Of a DNA stretch of 64,000 bases, positions 17,741 to 25,445 are shown one piece after another. Source of the DNA: Enterobacterales bacterium CwR94. GTDB lineage: Bacteria; Pseudomonadota; Gammaproteobacteria; Enterobacterales; Enterobacteriaceae. The DNA lies in assembly GCA_002837195.1 (NCBI GenBank), contig KZ478060.1, positions 222,130-286,129 of the forward strand, given 5' to 3'. Every line of letters begins with the position of its first letter. Within the stretch, counting starts at the first letter, position 1. The position numbers were made by a program, and so were the translations under genes. A model generated the notes under the pieces. That model did no database searches, was not told the origin of the DNA, and was given only the letters and a program-made list of their open reading frames with translations.

Positions 17741-18762
17741 GAGAGATTCCCGGGTAGTTTGTCAATTAAAGGCGGGCGGGCAACGCTTTCACCCTTCCGC
17801 AGAGAAAAATCGAGCCTGCGCGATGTGATATCGATACCGGCGATCAGGCCCATCAGGCTCTCCATGGCGGCGATCCCCAGTTCGCGCTGTGGCTGAACGA
17901 TCGTGCACAGCGCCGGACTGACCATCTCGCCAAGGGCGATACCGTCAAAGCCGATAACGGAAATATGTTTTGGCACCTTGTAGCCCAGCCGTTGCAGCGT
18001 CCCAATGGCGCTGAGCGCCAACAAGTCGTTGGAGCACACCAGCGCGGTTAACGCCGCGTCACCCTGCAACCAGGGCTGGAGACGCTCGCTATCAACGCGG
18101 GTGTGATGCGCCATTTCGATGAGCGGCAGTGCGTCGAGTTTGGCTTTCTGCATGGCCTGGCAGTACCCCTGATAACGGAGCTGCGCGCGGTCGGATTGCT
18201 GGAAGGGCCCGGCCACCATGCCAATGCGGCGATGGCCGAGTTTTTGCAAATGGCGCGTGGCTTTGTACATCGCCTTTTGGTTATCCACACTGACGGTGAT
18301 GAAGTGGGCGGAGGCGCTGGGATTGTGCACCAGCACGGCGGGTAACGCCTCTTGCGCCAGAAGCTGCAAACAGGGGCTGTGCTCAGCATCGGCTACCGTC
18401 AGGGCAACACCGTCGACACGCTGACGCAGCAAGTTTTCCAGCACCGCGGTTTCCCGCTCAGGATCGTAATCTGTGGTGGCGACCATCAGCGCGTAACCGG
18501 CGGCGCGCGCGACATTTTCCATCGCCTGCAATTGCTCGCTAAACACCGGGTTGCTCAGCGTCGGCAGCATCACGCCGATGATGCGGGTGGATTGCGTACG
18601 CAATTGACGCGCCACGTAGTTGGGGCGAAAGCCAAGTTGCTCAGAGGCAGCATAAATTTTTTCGCGCGTGCTGGCACGGACTTTTTCCGGATCGGAAAAG
18701 GCGCGGGCGGCGGTAGCACGTGATACACCCGCCAGGCGGGCAACGCTGAGAATATCGGTCAT
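17737..18762 (-). CDS. LacI-family transcriptional regulator of the ABC/phosphoesterase operon
   Basis: A 341-residue LacI/GalR regulator. The N-terminal HTH (SVARLAGVSRATAARAFSD) and hinge helix are followed by a periplasmic-binding-protein-like effector domain (IIGVMLPTLSNPVF, VSVDNQKAMYKAT, VIGFDGIALGE). Start 18762 fits the family N-terminus; 12 additional codons upstream would run through the operator. It is the first gene of the operon and its stop overlaps the next start, so it is co-transcribed with the importer and probably autoregulates through the palindrome at 18782-18799. Confidence 0.88.
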   Translation of the reverse strand: MTDILSVARLAGVSRATAARAFSDPEKVRASTREKIYAASEQLGFRPNYVARQLRTQSTRIIGVMLPTLSNPVFSEQLQAMENVARAAGYALMVATTDYDPERETAVLENLLRQRVDGVALTVADAEHSPCLQLLAQEALPAVLVHNPSASAHFITVSVDNQKAMYKATRHLQKLGHRRIGMVAGPFQQSDRAQLRYQGYCQAMQKAKLDALPLIEMAHHTRVDSERLQPWLQGDAALTALVCSNDLLALSAIGTLQRLGYKVPKHISVIGFDGIALGEMVSPALCTIVQPQRELGIAAMESLMGLIAGIDITSRRLDFSLRKGESVARPPLIDKLPGNLS

Positions 18763-18781
18763 TCTGGCTCTCGCAATCGGT

Positions 18782-18799
18782 AATGAGATCGATCTCATT
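18782..18799. promoter_or_regulatory. Perfect palindromic LacI-type operator
   Basis: AATGAGATCGATCTCATT is an 18-bp perfect palindrome with a central CG, the usual form of LacI-family operators. It lies 20-37 nt upstream of the LacI-type start codon at 18762. It probably controls the whole operon down to 13237. Confidence 0.75.
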
Positions 18800-19187
18800 G
18801 GTTGCAGAGCCTAGAGGGCGTAAATGACGAATCTATGAAACAAACATGACGGAATTATTCTGCGACGGCTTTTCCTGCGGGATAAACAGGCGCAGGAGGA
18901 AAACCTGACCCGTTCGGGGAAGTGTGAAAATCAGCATCCAAAAACAACACGCTGATTCTGGGCGTTCCGCTCCTGTTTTAAGGTGTTCGCGCCATGGGGG
19001 ATTCGGCGTGTGTTGCTGGGTATTTGATTCATAAGCAAAAAGAGCAGGAAATCCCCGCAAATAGCATGGATTAACAATATTCAGCATTATGGCGTGAGCA
19101 CAGAGATGCTGATGATAAAAAATCAACAGACGAAGAGACTCAGCGTTATTTTGACGCTGGTTTTGCAACGCTAGAGGCTTAGTGCAA
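18800..19187. other. Intergenic region without recognisable gene
   Basis: About 390 nt between the LacI-type regulator and the next LacI-type gene. It must contain the promoter of the operon that reads to the left. A 111-codon open frame on the minus strand (18833-19168) has no ribosome site and no protein-like composition. I see no RNA gene or repeat here. Confidence 0.5.
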
Positions 19188-20204
19188 TTAACCCGACTCG
19201 CGCATCACCAATTCACCCGACAGCGTGATGCGCTGTGGTGGCATCTGCGGTTGTTTAATCTTGTTCAATATCAAGGCGGCGGCCTGACGTCCCGTTTCCT
19301 CGCTGGCGGAAGAGACGTAGGTGAATGAGGGAGAGCTGAGATTAATTTGCAGCATATCTTCAAAGCCTATCAGTGAGACTTGTTGGGTCAGAAACACATC
19401 TTTGCCCACCGTGCGTCCCACCTGCTGAATGCCGCTCAGGCAGCCAATAATGGCGTGAGAAGAGTGGCAAAGCAGGGCGGTAATTTTGTTATTGCTCTCC
19501 AGCAGGCGGCGGGTCGCCAGCCGCGCGGCATCCGTTTCTTCCTCGCAGGCGGGCGCAAACTCGGCTCGCCAGGGCAATCCGTACTGTTCCAGCGTGGCGC
19601 GATACCCCGCCAGGCGCTGTTCGCGCATACGACAGCCTGCCTCGCCGCCGATGTAGGCGATATTGCGGTGGCCGCGTTCAATCAGAAAACGGGTTGCCAA
19701 CGCGCCTGCTTGACGATTATCGCGCATCACTAAATCCACCGAGGCGTCATAAGGGGTTTGCGCGACCGTTACCAGCGGCAACGGGCAGTCGCGGATCGCC
19801 GCGGGCAGCGTCTGGCGGCGCGTATTGGCGGTCAGATAAATGACGCCGGCCACGCCCTGGCGGCTAAACGACAGTAAGCATTGCTCCAGGCGCTCCCCTT
19901 CGTCAGTGGGCTGCGCCAAAAACACCATATAACCCTGTTGTTCAAGGGATTGCACAATGCTGGTGGTGACTTTGAGAGTAAAGGTGTCGCTGAAGTCGTG
20001 CAGAATAAGGCCAATCAGGTTCGAGGTGTTGGCGCGCAGATTTGCGGCGGCCACATTGTGGACATAGCCCAGCTCTGCAATAACATGATGGACCTTCTCA
20101 ATGGTTTGTGCGGAGATTTTTCCCTTTTGGCGTAGCACTAACGAAACGGTCGAGACCGAAACGCCCGCGGCTTTTGCCACATCAATAATGCTGACCTTCT
20201 TCAT
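19188..20204 (-). CDS. LacI-family regulator, MalI-like
   Basis: A 338-residue LacI/GalR repressor: HTH SIIDVAKAAGVSVSTVSLVLRQKG, then a sugar-binding domain with NRQAGALATRFLIERGHRNIAYIGG and QQVSLIGFEDM. The whole frame follows the layout of E. coli MalI, which represses a PTS EIICB gene (malX). Here too the PTS gene is adjacent, 59 nt upstream on the same strand, whereas malI of E. coli is divergent from malXY. The start at 20204 fits the family; 17 upstream codons are rejected. The palindrome at 21826-21841 is its likely target. Confidence 0.85.
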   Translation of the reverse strand: MKKVSIIDVAKAAGVSVSTVSLVLRQKGKISAQTIEKVHHVIAELGYVHNVAAANLRANTSNLIGLILHDFSDTFTLKVTTSIVQSLEQQGYMVFLAQPTDEGERLEQCLLSFSRQGVAGVIYLTANTRRQTLPAAIRDCPLPLVTVAQTPYDASVDLVMRDNRQAGALATRFLIERGHRNIAYIGGEAGCRMREQRLAGYRATLEQYGLPWRAEFAPACEEETDAARLATRRLLESNNKITALLCHSSHAIIGCLSGIQQVGRTVGKDVFLTQQVSLIGFEDMLQINLSSPSFTYVSSASEETGRQAAALILNKIKQPQMPPQRITLSGELVMRESG

Positions 20205-20263
20205 GACGCTCCCTGAAATCATCGCCGCCCCCGTAGCATACAGGAGGCGGCGCAAACTGCCAC

Positions 20264-21763
20264 TTACCGTCCGGTCAGGGCGTTCATTTGGCTGGCAATA
20301 AATTGTGCGCGTGCGCCAAAAATCACCTGAATACCGCTGTCACCCACAAACACCACGCCGCGCGCGCCAAGGTTATTTAAGCCATCACGGTCGACGAGTT
20401 GACTGTCTGCCACTTCGAGTCGCAGGCGAGTAATACAGGCGCCCACGCTGCCGATATTCGCGGTGCCGCCTAACAAGCCGACAATTTCCGTTGCCAGTTC
20501 TTCATCGCTCTTGTCATTGGCGTTCGCTGTGCTGTCTGTGCGACCCGGTGTTTTGACATCAAAGCGACGAATCACAAACCGGAAGGTGAAGTAGTAAATC
20601 AATCCCATCGGCACGCCAACGATAACGGCGCTCAGGTAATGGGTTTCGAAACCATTGAGCGACGGCAGAATGCCAAACGAAATATAGTCAATCAGTCCGG
20701 CGGAGAACGATTTTGCAATATGGGCCTGCAGTAAATACATGCACATATAAGACAGGCCCGCCATGATGGCGTTGAACACATACAGGATCGGCGCGACAAA
20801 AATAAAGGTGAATTCAACCGGTTCGGTAATACCGGTTAAGAAACAGGTCAGTGCCGCTGAGAACAGAATGCCCGAGGCAATTTTTTTATTTTTGGTGTTG
20901 GCTTCATGGTACATCGCCAGACAGGCTGCGGGCAGGGCAAACAGCATCAATGGAAATTCGCCTTGCATAAACTTGCCGGCATTCTGGTAGCTGTCGCTGC
21001 TAAAGGATTTCACCCCTTCTTCCAGCATTTTAAACCAAATGGTTTGGTCGCCATGAATAAGCTGGCCCGCCTGCGTGGTGTAATCGCCAAAGGAGTACCA
21101 GAAAGAGGGATACCAAATATGGTGCAGGCCAAGAGGAATCAGTGCGCGTTCGACCAGACCAAAAATAAAGGTCGAGGCTGCCTGATTATCACCATTGACC
21201 AGCACGGACAGTGCATCAATCCCGGATTGAATATGTTGCCAGATGTAGGGCAACAGCAGACCCAGAATAAAGGATAAAAAGGCGGTCGCAATCGCCACAA
21301 AGCGTTTGCCTGAGAAGAAGCCCAAAAACTCAGGCAGTTGCATCGCATGGAATCGGTTGTAGCACCAGGCGGCAAGGATGCCGCAGATCAGACCGCCGAA
21401 AACCCCCATTTGCAGGGTTGGGATGCCGACCACCATGGCGTATTTGCCACCGCTGGCAGCCATTTCTGGCGTGATGTTAAGCACGGTGCCAATGGTGACA
21501 TTGGTAATCAGCACCGATACCGCCGCCGACAGCGCCGCAATACCGGATTCCGATGCCAAACCCACCGCCGAGCCGATGGCAAACAGCACCGGCAGATTAT
21601 CAAAAATCACGCCCCCAGCGTTCATCATGAGTGGCAGATGGAATTTGTCGCCGAAGGCCAGTAACAGGCCGGCGGCGGGCAGCAGTGAGATCGGCAGCAT
21701 CAGTGCGCGGCCGATCATCGACAATTTTGACAGTGACTTTACCAGCCCTGCGAACAGTTTCAT
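20264..21763 (-). CDS. PTS transporter EIICB, glucose/maltose family (MalX/PtsG-like)
   Basis: A 499-residue phosphotransferase permease. Residues 1 to about 390 form the EIIC membrane domain with about ten helices and the GITEPVEF motif of the glucose superfamily; ALIPLGLHHIWYPSFW is also typical. The C-terminal EIIB domain carries the phosphorylated Cys443 in GACITRLRLEV. No EIIA domain is attached, so phosphate would come from Crr, as for MalX and PtsG. GGGGGA precedes ATG 21763. There is no MalY-like gene in the cluster, so the downstream metabolism of the imported sugar is not local. Confidence 0.88.
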   Translation of the reverse strand: MKLFAGLVKSLSKLSMIGRALMLPISLLPAAGLLLAFGDKFHLPLMMNAGGVIFDNLPVLFAIGSAVGLASESGIAALSAAVSVLITNVTIGTVLNITPEMAASGGKYAMVVGIPTLQMGVFGGLICGILAAWCYNRFHAMQLPEFLGFFSGKRFVAIATAFLSFILGLLLPYIWQHIQSGIDALSVLVNGDNQAASTFIFGLVERALIPLGLHHIWYPSFWYSFGDYTTQAGQLIHGDQTIWFKMLEEGVKSFSSDSYQNAGKFMQGEFPLMLFALPAACLAMYHEANTKNKKIASGILFSAALTCFLTGITEPVEFTFIFVAPILYVFNAIMAGLSYMCMYLLQAHIAKSFSAGLIDYISFGILPSLNGFETHYLSAVIVGVPMGLIYYFTFRFVIRRFDVKTPGRTDSTANANDKSDEELATEIVGLLGGTANIGSVGACITRLRLEVADSQLVDRDGLNNLGARGVVFVGDSGIQVIFGARAQFIASQMNALTGR

Positions 21764-21812
21764 GGTTTCCCCCAATCAGAAAAAGGGCGCATTAGATTGC
21801 GCTTTTATTGTA

Positions 21813-21841
21813 AGTAGAACGTTTTAGTAGAACGTTCTACT
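21813..21841. promoter_or_regulatory. Tandem LacI/MalI-type operator upstream of the PTS gene
   Basis: AGTAGAACGTTCTACT (21826-21841) is a perfect 16-bp palindrome with the ACGT core common to MalI/GalR operators. A second partial copy, AGTAGAACGTT, sits 13 bp upstream (21813-21823). The pair lies 50-78 nt before the PTS start codon, where a repressor would block the promoter. Confidence 0.75.
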
Positions 21842-21928
21842 TATCCTCTGTCAGGGTTAACTTTCCTGCAACAGAAACTTCACGTTGCGGTCAGACGAAA
21901 TTCTGATTGTTTGATGGCGATCGACAAT

Positions 21929-22378
21929 TTACTCCGCCATGCAGTACATCGAGGGCACGCCCGAGCGTGAAACCAACCAACTGCCTTTATAGGGCGTGAA
22001 CTCAAACTGACGTTCAACTCCCACGTTCAGATAAAACGCGGGGAAAAAAGGCCTTAATACATCGTCGCTGGAGAAATCGGCAAAGCCTTTAATCACCGAG
22101 TCAGTAGTCATGACATAGTGATTACCAATGCGTTGATAGGAGACATAAAGTGTTCGGTTAAACAAAATGTTTGCCCCTTTCGGTGGCGAAATATGCCCAT
22201 TCAATCCAATGATCCCTTTGCCATTTTGCAGAGTATAGGAAACATAGGCGGTGACATTTCCCTCGGGGAAGCGCACAAAAATATTGGCATCGCACTGAAG
22301 CGGGCGAGAATTATACCAGGTGAAACCTGTGACCAGCAGAACCAGCAACAGCAGAATAAACAGTATCTGACGCATCAT
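21929..22378 (-). CDS. Membrane-anchored partner of the ToxR-like regulator
   Basis: A 149-residue protein with one N-terminal membrane helix (about residues 4-22) and a periplasmic domain with two cysteines, in LQCDAN and SMYCMAE. I do not recognise a named family. Its ATG overlaps the stop of the upstream ToxR-like gene (ATGA). A short bitopic protein coupled to a membrane regulator recalls ToxS with ToxR, or YqeJ with YqeI in E. coli, and I infer that it modulates that regulator from the periplasm. No sequence evidence of interaction is available. Confidence 0.6.
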   Translation of the reverse strand: MMRQILFILLLLVLLVTGFTWYNSRPLQCDANIFVRFPEGNVTAYVSYTLQNGKGIIGLNGHISPPKGANILFNRTLYVSYQRIGNHYVMTTDSVIKGFADFSSDDVLRPFFPAFYLNVGVERQFEFTPYKGSWLVSRSGVPSMYCMAE

Positions 22379-23214
22379 ATCGAGGCCATTCGTGGAAAAT
22401 AGTAAGAGTCGCAGCGTTGCACTTCTTCGCGGGCGGGTGAGGCATAACAGATAAATATCACTACGCGATCTGCATCTGGGGTACTGGTCATATACAGGGA
22501 GGTCGTGGGCAGACAGATGTCTGGATATTGGTTGAGGATATGTGTGTAAACAGCATTACTTTTGTGCTGAGGAGAGCGATAGAGTTTGCACGGCAATGAC
22601 TGATTGCTGATATCGATAGGCAACCAATCTTGAAATGGCGTATCAGGTCTGTTCATGGCCTGCGTGAGGCTGCTGAGCCCAACAATAAACAGCAGAAAAA
22701 AAGCAATAAACAGCAAAGAGAAACGATGCTGAGTTTGCGATCTGCTTAAGGCAGGTTCTGATGTCTCCATAAAGGGGATAACGTCACGCGATTTTAGTGT
22801 TTCCGTCTCCGATGAACTTAAATTGTTCAGCGGAGAGATGACGTATTCTGAGGCATCCATCGCGCGCACAGTGATACGTTCTGAGAACACCAGACCACGA
22901 CGGTAAATGGTTTTGACAATCTCTTTATCCATTCCCAGCGACGCCATGGCCTTACGCAGCGTTAATATCGTTTGATAAAATGTATTAGGTGACGTTGCAT
23001 TCGCGCGATCGCCCCAGCCCGCCAACATTAATTCCTTTTGTGAAATCACTTTCCCTCGATGGATCATCAATCGCAATAAACACAAAGAGGCCGGGGTTTG
23101 TAATGTTACGCAGATGTTCGGATTGTTTGATTTGGTTAATGTATTATTTTTAGGTGTAAAGACAATTGATTCATTGATCATCCATGATTGTTGATACTCA
23201 GCAATGTTAAACAT
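22375..23214 (-). CDS. ToxR/CadC-like membrane-bound winged-helix regulator
   Basis: A 279-residue one-component regulator. Residues about 12-115 form an OmpR/PhoB-type winged helix (KVISQKELMLAGWG, NTFYQTILTLRKAM, KTIYRRGLVF). A polar linker follows, then a single membrane helix at 165-187 and a periplasmic domain of about 90 residues with four cysteines that may sense redox state. The gene is divergent from ecpR, with 281 nt between the starts. I infer that it helps control the pilus operon. It is more AT-rich than most of the window. The overall plan matches E. coli YqeI. Confidence 0.75.
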   Translation of the reverse strand: MFNIAEYQQSWMINESIVFTPKNNTLTKSNNPNICVTLQTPASLCLLRLMIHRGKVISQKELMLAGWGDRANATSPNTFYQTILTLRKAMASLGMDKEIVKTIYRRGLVFSERITVRAMDASEYVISPLNNLSSSETETLKSRDVIPFMETSEPALSRSQTQHRFSLLFIAFFLLFIVGLSSLTQAMNRPDTPFQDWLPIDISNQSLPCKLYRSPQHKSNAVYTHILNQYPDICLPTTSLYMTSTPDADRVVIFICYASPAREEVQRCDSYYFPRMASI

Positions 23215-23354
23215 ATTGACATCGTTCTTTTCTTATTAAGGGTTTCGTGGTGGAGATAATAACATAGGACGTTGGTGGAATAAGCCCTTGGGAACAAAGT
23301 TGAGATGAACTGATATTTTACAAAAATTGCAATGTATAACATGCATTTACAGTG

Positions 23355-23376
23355 AATCTTAGGTGCTCATAAGATT
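23355..23376. promoter_or_regulatory. Inverted repeat in the ecpR / ToxR-like intergenic region
   Basis: AATCTTA and TAAGATT form perfect 7-bp arms around an 8-nt spacer within the AT-rich 281-nt region between the divergent regulator and ecpR. It is a candidate operator for EcpR, RcsB or the ToxR-like protein. I could not fix the promoter boxes here. Confidence 0.4.
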
Positions 23377-23495
23377 TAATGATTTTATATGATTTAACTT
23401 AGGTTTATTTGTTTTATGTAAGTTTTATCATGCTGCTGCCTCAGCATTTGGCGATACCCCAAAGACATCCAGATAAAAAACAAAAAGGATTTGGC

Positions 23496-24122
23496 ATGAT
23501 CACGCATTGTGTGCAGGAAACTCAGCCGTGCGCCGTCACTATTAAGGCAGAAAAGAAAGTTAATCAACTGCGGGTTTATCCCAAGGGGAATAACTATCTT
23601 GAAACAGGATTGTCAGCACTTCTTACACATTTTGGTTCGAAAGTGAGAAGGATGACTTTCATTGATTTTTCCGTTGCGAATTATAAGTGTTTTTTTGACC
23701 CGCTGTTCTTTAATGAAACGCTGAAGAAAAACACCTGTACTATTTTTGTTGTTGATCGACAACTGGGTCCTGTGGCGAATTATTGGGCATCTTTACTCCC
23801 TAATATTAACGGAATTATTTACAGCCATGATTCCTTAGCGGTCGTGATGCAAAAAATAAAAGACGTTATTCAGGGAAAACGCCTGCTGATTCACCATGGC
23901 GAAACACTCAGCCGTGTGCAAATGGATGTCTTCCGCTATGTCATGAGCGGTATCTCTATTCAAAACATCTCAAAGGTGATTTGTCTGAGCGATAAGCGGG
24001 TATATGGCATTAAAACGGAAATTGAAACGAAGTTAAAAGGCAGCCTCAATCACCTGATTATCGGGTCGTCGCATGCCAGAACTTCAAGGGATTTATTCAC
24101 ACCACAAGGAAATGAAAAATGA
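23496..24122 (+). CDS. ecpR: EcpR, LuxR-type regulator of the common pilus operon
   Basis: A 208-residue regulator. The N-terminal half resembles the EcpR/MatA receiver-like region ([17 protein letters not shown] matches ANYWYYNSDIRGVVY of E. coli). The C-terminal LuxR HTH is about residues 138-190 ([29 protein letters not shown]). In E. coli EcpR activates ecp transcription by countering H-NS. Start 23496 has an AAGGA ribosome site and fits the family length (196 aa); an open stretch back to 23409 is rejected. Its stop overlaps the ecpA start (ATGA), tighter than in E. coli. Confidence 0.85.
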   Translation: MITHCVQETQPCAVTIKAEKKVNQLRVYPKGNNYLETGLSALLTHFGSKVRRMTFIDFSVANYKCFFDPLFFNETLKKNTCTIFVVDRQLGPVANYWASLLPNINGIIYSHDSLAVVMQKIKDVIQGKRLLIHHGETLSRVQMDVFRYVMSGISIQNISKVICLSDKRVYGIKTEIETKLKGSLNHLIIGSSHARTSRDLFTPQGNEK

Positions 24123-24700
24123 AAAAGATCGTAATCGCGGCGGCGTTATCCGCATGTTTCGTTCAGTTTAATGCTTTCGCTGATGTGACTGCGCAGGCGC
24201 TGGCGACCTGGTCTGCAACCGCGACCAAAGACACCACCAGCAAACTGATTGTCACCCCGCTAGGCAGCCTGACGTTTGAGTATGCACCGGGCATTAAGAG
24301 CTTCAACTCCCAAAAAGGGTTGTTTGATGTCTCTATTGAAGGCGAAGCAGGAGCGACCGCTTTCAAACTGACGTCACGCCTGGTGACCAATACCCTCACG
24401 CAACTGGATGGTTCCGGTTCAACGCTGGATGTTGGCGTGTCATGGAACGGGGCTGACGTGAAGAAAGACGCGGATACACCAATGATTGATACCGCAACAG
24501 GCATGCTCGGCGGCAACCTGAGTGCGCTGTCGCAAAGCTACATGAAAGCTGACCGCTCCAGTGCGCAAGATGCGTTTACCTTCACCATTGCGGGCGGTAC
24601 CACCGACGGCACGGCGAAAGTCACTGACTACAGTACGCTGCCTGATGGCGTCTGGAGCGGTGATGTTAGCGTGCAATTTGACGCGACCTGGACCAGCTAA
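24119..24700 (+). CDS. ecpA: EcpA, major pilin of the E. coli common pilus
   Basis: A 193-residue exported pilin. The signal peptide ends at FNAFA-DVT (residue 21-22). The mature protein aligns along its length with E. coli EcpA (195 aa): [55 protein letters not shown] and the C-terminal [10 protein letters not shown]. It is assembled by the alternative chaperone-usher pathway into surface fibres for adhesion and biofilm. It is co-transcribed with ecpR and followed by two chaperones, an usher and a tip adhesin. Confidence 0.95.
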   Translation: MKKIVIAAALSACFVQFNAFADVTAQALATWSATATKDTTSKLIVTPLGSLTFEYAPGIKSFNSQKGLFDVSIEGEAGATAFKLTSRLVTNTLTQLDGSGSTLDVGVSWNGADVKKDADTPMIDTATGMLGGNLSALSQSYMKADRSSAQDAFTFTIAGGTTDGTAKVTDYSTLPDGVWSGDVSVQFDATWTS

Positions 24701-24753
24701 CACTTTTGGCAGGGAATTTTTCCCTGCCTTTCTCTTTGAGTGAGCGCCTTCGA

Positions 24754-25419
24754 ATGATTATGCGTTTTTTTCTGCCCCTTTGGCTCACGTTTGCCTCTTT
24801 TGCGCAGGCATTGGATGTCGGTGACATCAGTACGTTTATGCACAGTGATGCTGATAGCATCAGTAAAACCATCCGCAACAGCACGGACACCGGGCGTTTA
24901 ATGACGGTGCGTGTCACCCGTATTAGCTCTCCGCTTGAGAGCGGTGTTGAGATTCCTTTCAGTCAGCCTGATGAGCTGCTGTTAACCCCCGCACGTCTGC
25001 TGATGCCCGCCCAAAGCACGGAGAATATCCGTTTTTTTTATCACGGGCCAAAAGATGCCACGGAGCGCTATTACCGCATTCACTGGTTTGATCAGGCATT
25101 AGCCAATGCCGATGGCGCAGGTAAGACCCGACAGGCGGTTGCCACCTCGTCTGCCCGCATTGGCACAGTATTAGTGGTGGCGCCTCGGGCCGTGAACTAT
25201 CGCTGGCAATGGGAAAATAACCACTTGAAAAACACCGGCAATGCCACGCTGCGCATTTTGGCCTATGGCCCCTGCCGTGATGCAAAAGACGGGGTGAACT
25301 GCAAAGAAAACTACTTCCTGATGCCGGGTAAAACGCGAACGTTTAATACGGTCAATCTTGCCGATAAACAGACACGTGTGGCGCTGTGGCAGGCCGATCG
25401 TTTCGTACCCGTAAAATAA
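24754..25419 (+). CDS. ecpB: EcpB, periplasmic chaperone of the common pilus
   Basis: A 221-residue periplasmic chaperone of the alternative chaperone-usher class; signal peptide cleaved at [11 protein letters not shown]. Matches to E. coli EcpB (222 aa) include the LDVGDIS start, [36 protein letters not shown] and a closing RVALWQ segment. It caps pilin subunits before delivery to the usher. The start at 24754 is chosen over an upstream TTG (24706) and a second ATG at 24760 on the basis of spacing to GAGTGAG and signal-peptide length. Confidence 0.92.
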   Translation: MIMRFFLPLWLTFASFAQALDVGDISTFMHSDADSISKTIRNSTDTGRLMTVRVTRISSPLESGVEIPFSQPDELLLTPARLLMPAQSTENIRFFYHGPKDATERYYRIHWFDQALANADGAGKTRQAVATSSARIGTVLVVAPRAVNYRWQWENNHLKNTGNATLRILAYGPCRDAKDGVNCKENYFLMPGKTRTFNTVNLADKQTRVALWQADRFVPVK

Positions 25420-25445
25420 CGTGGCGTTATGCCAGGGAAAAAAAC

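Noticed and set aside
18833-19168. 111-codon open frame on the minus strand in the LacI-LacI gap
   Set aside because: No ribosome site, no domain-like pattern and Cys/Phe/His-rich composition untypical of neighbouring genes.
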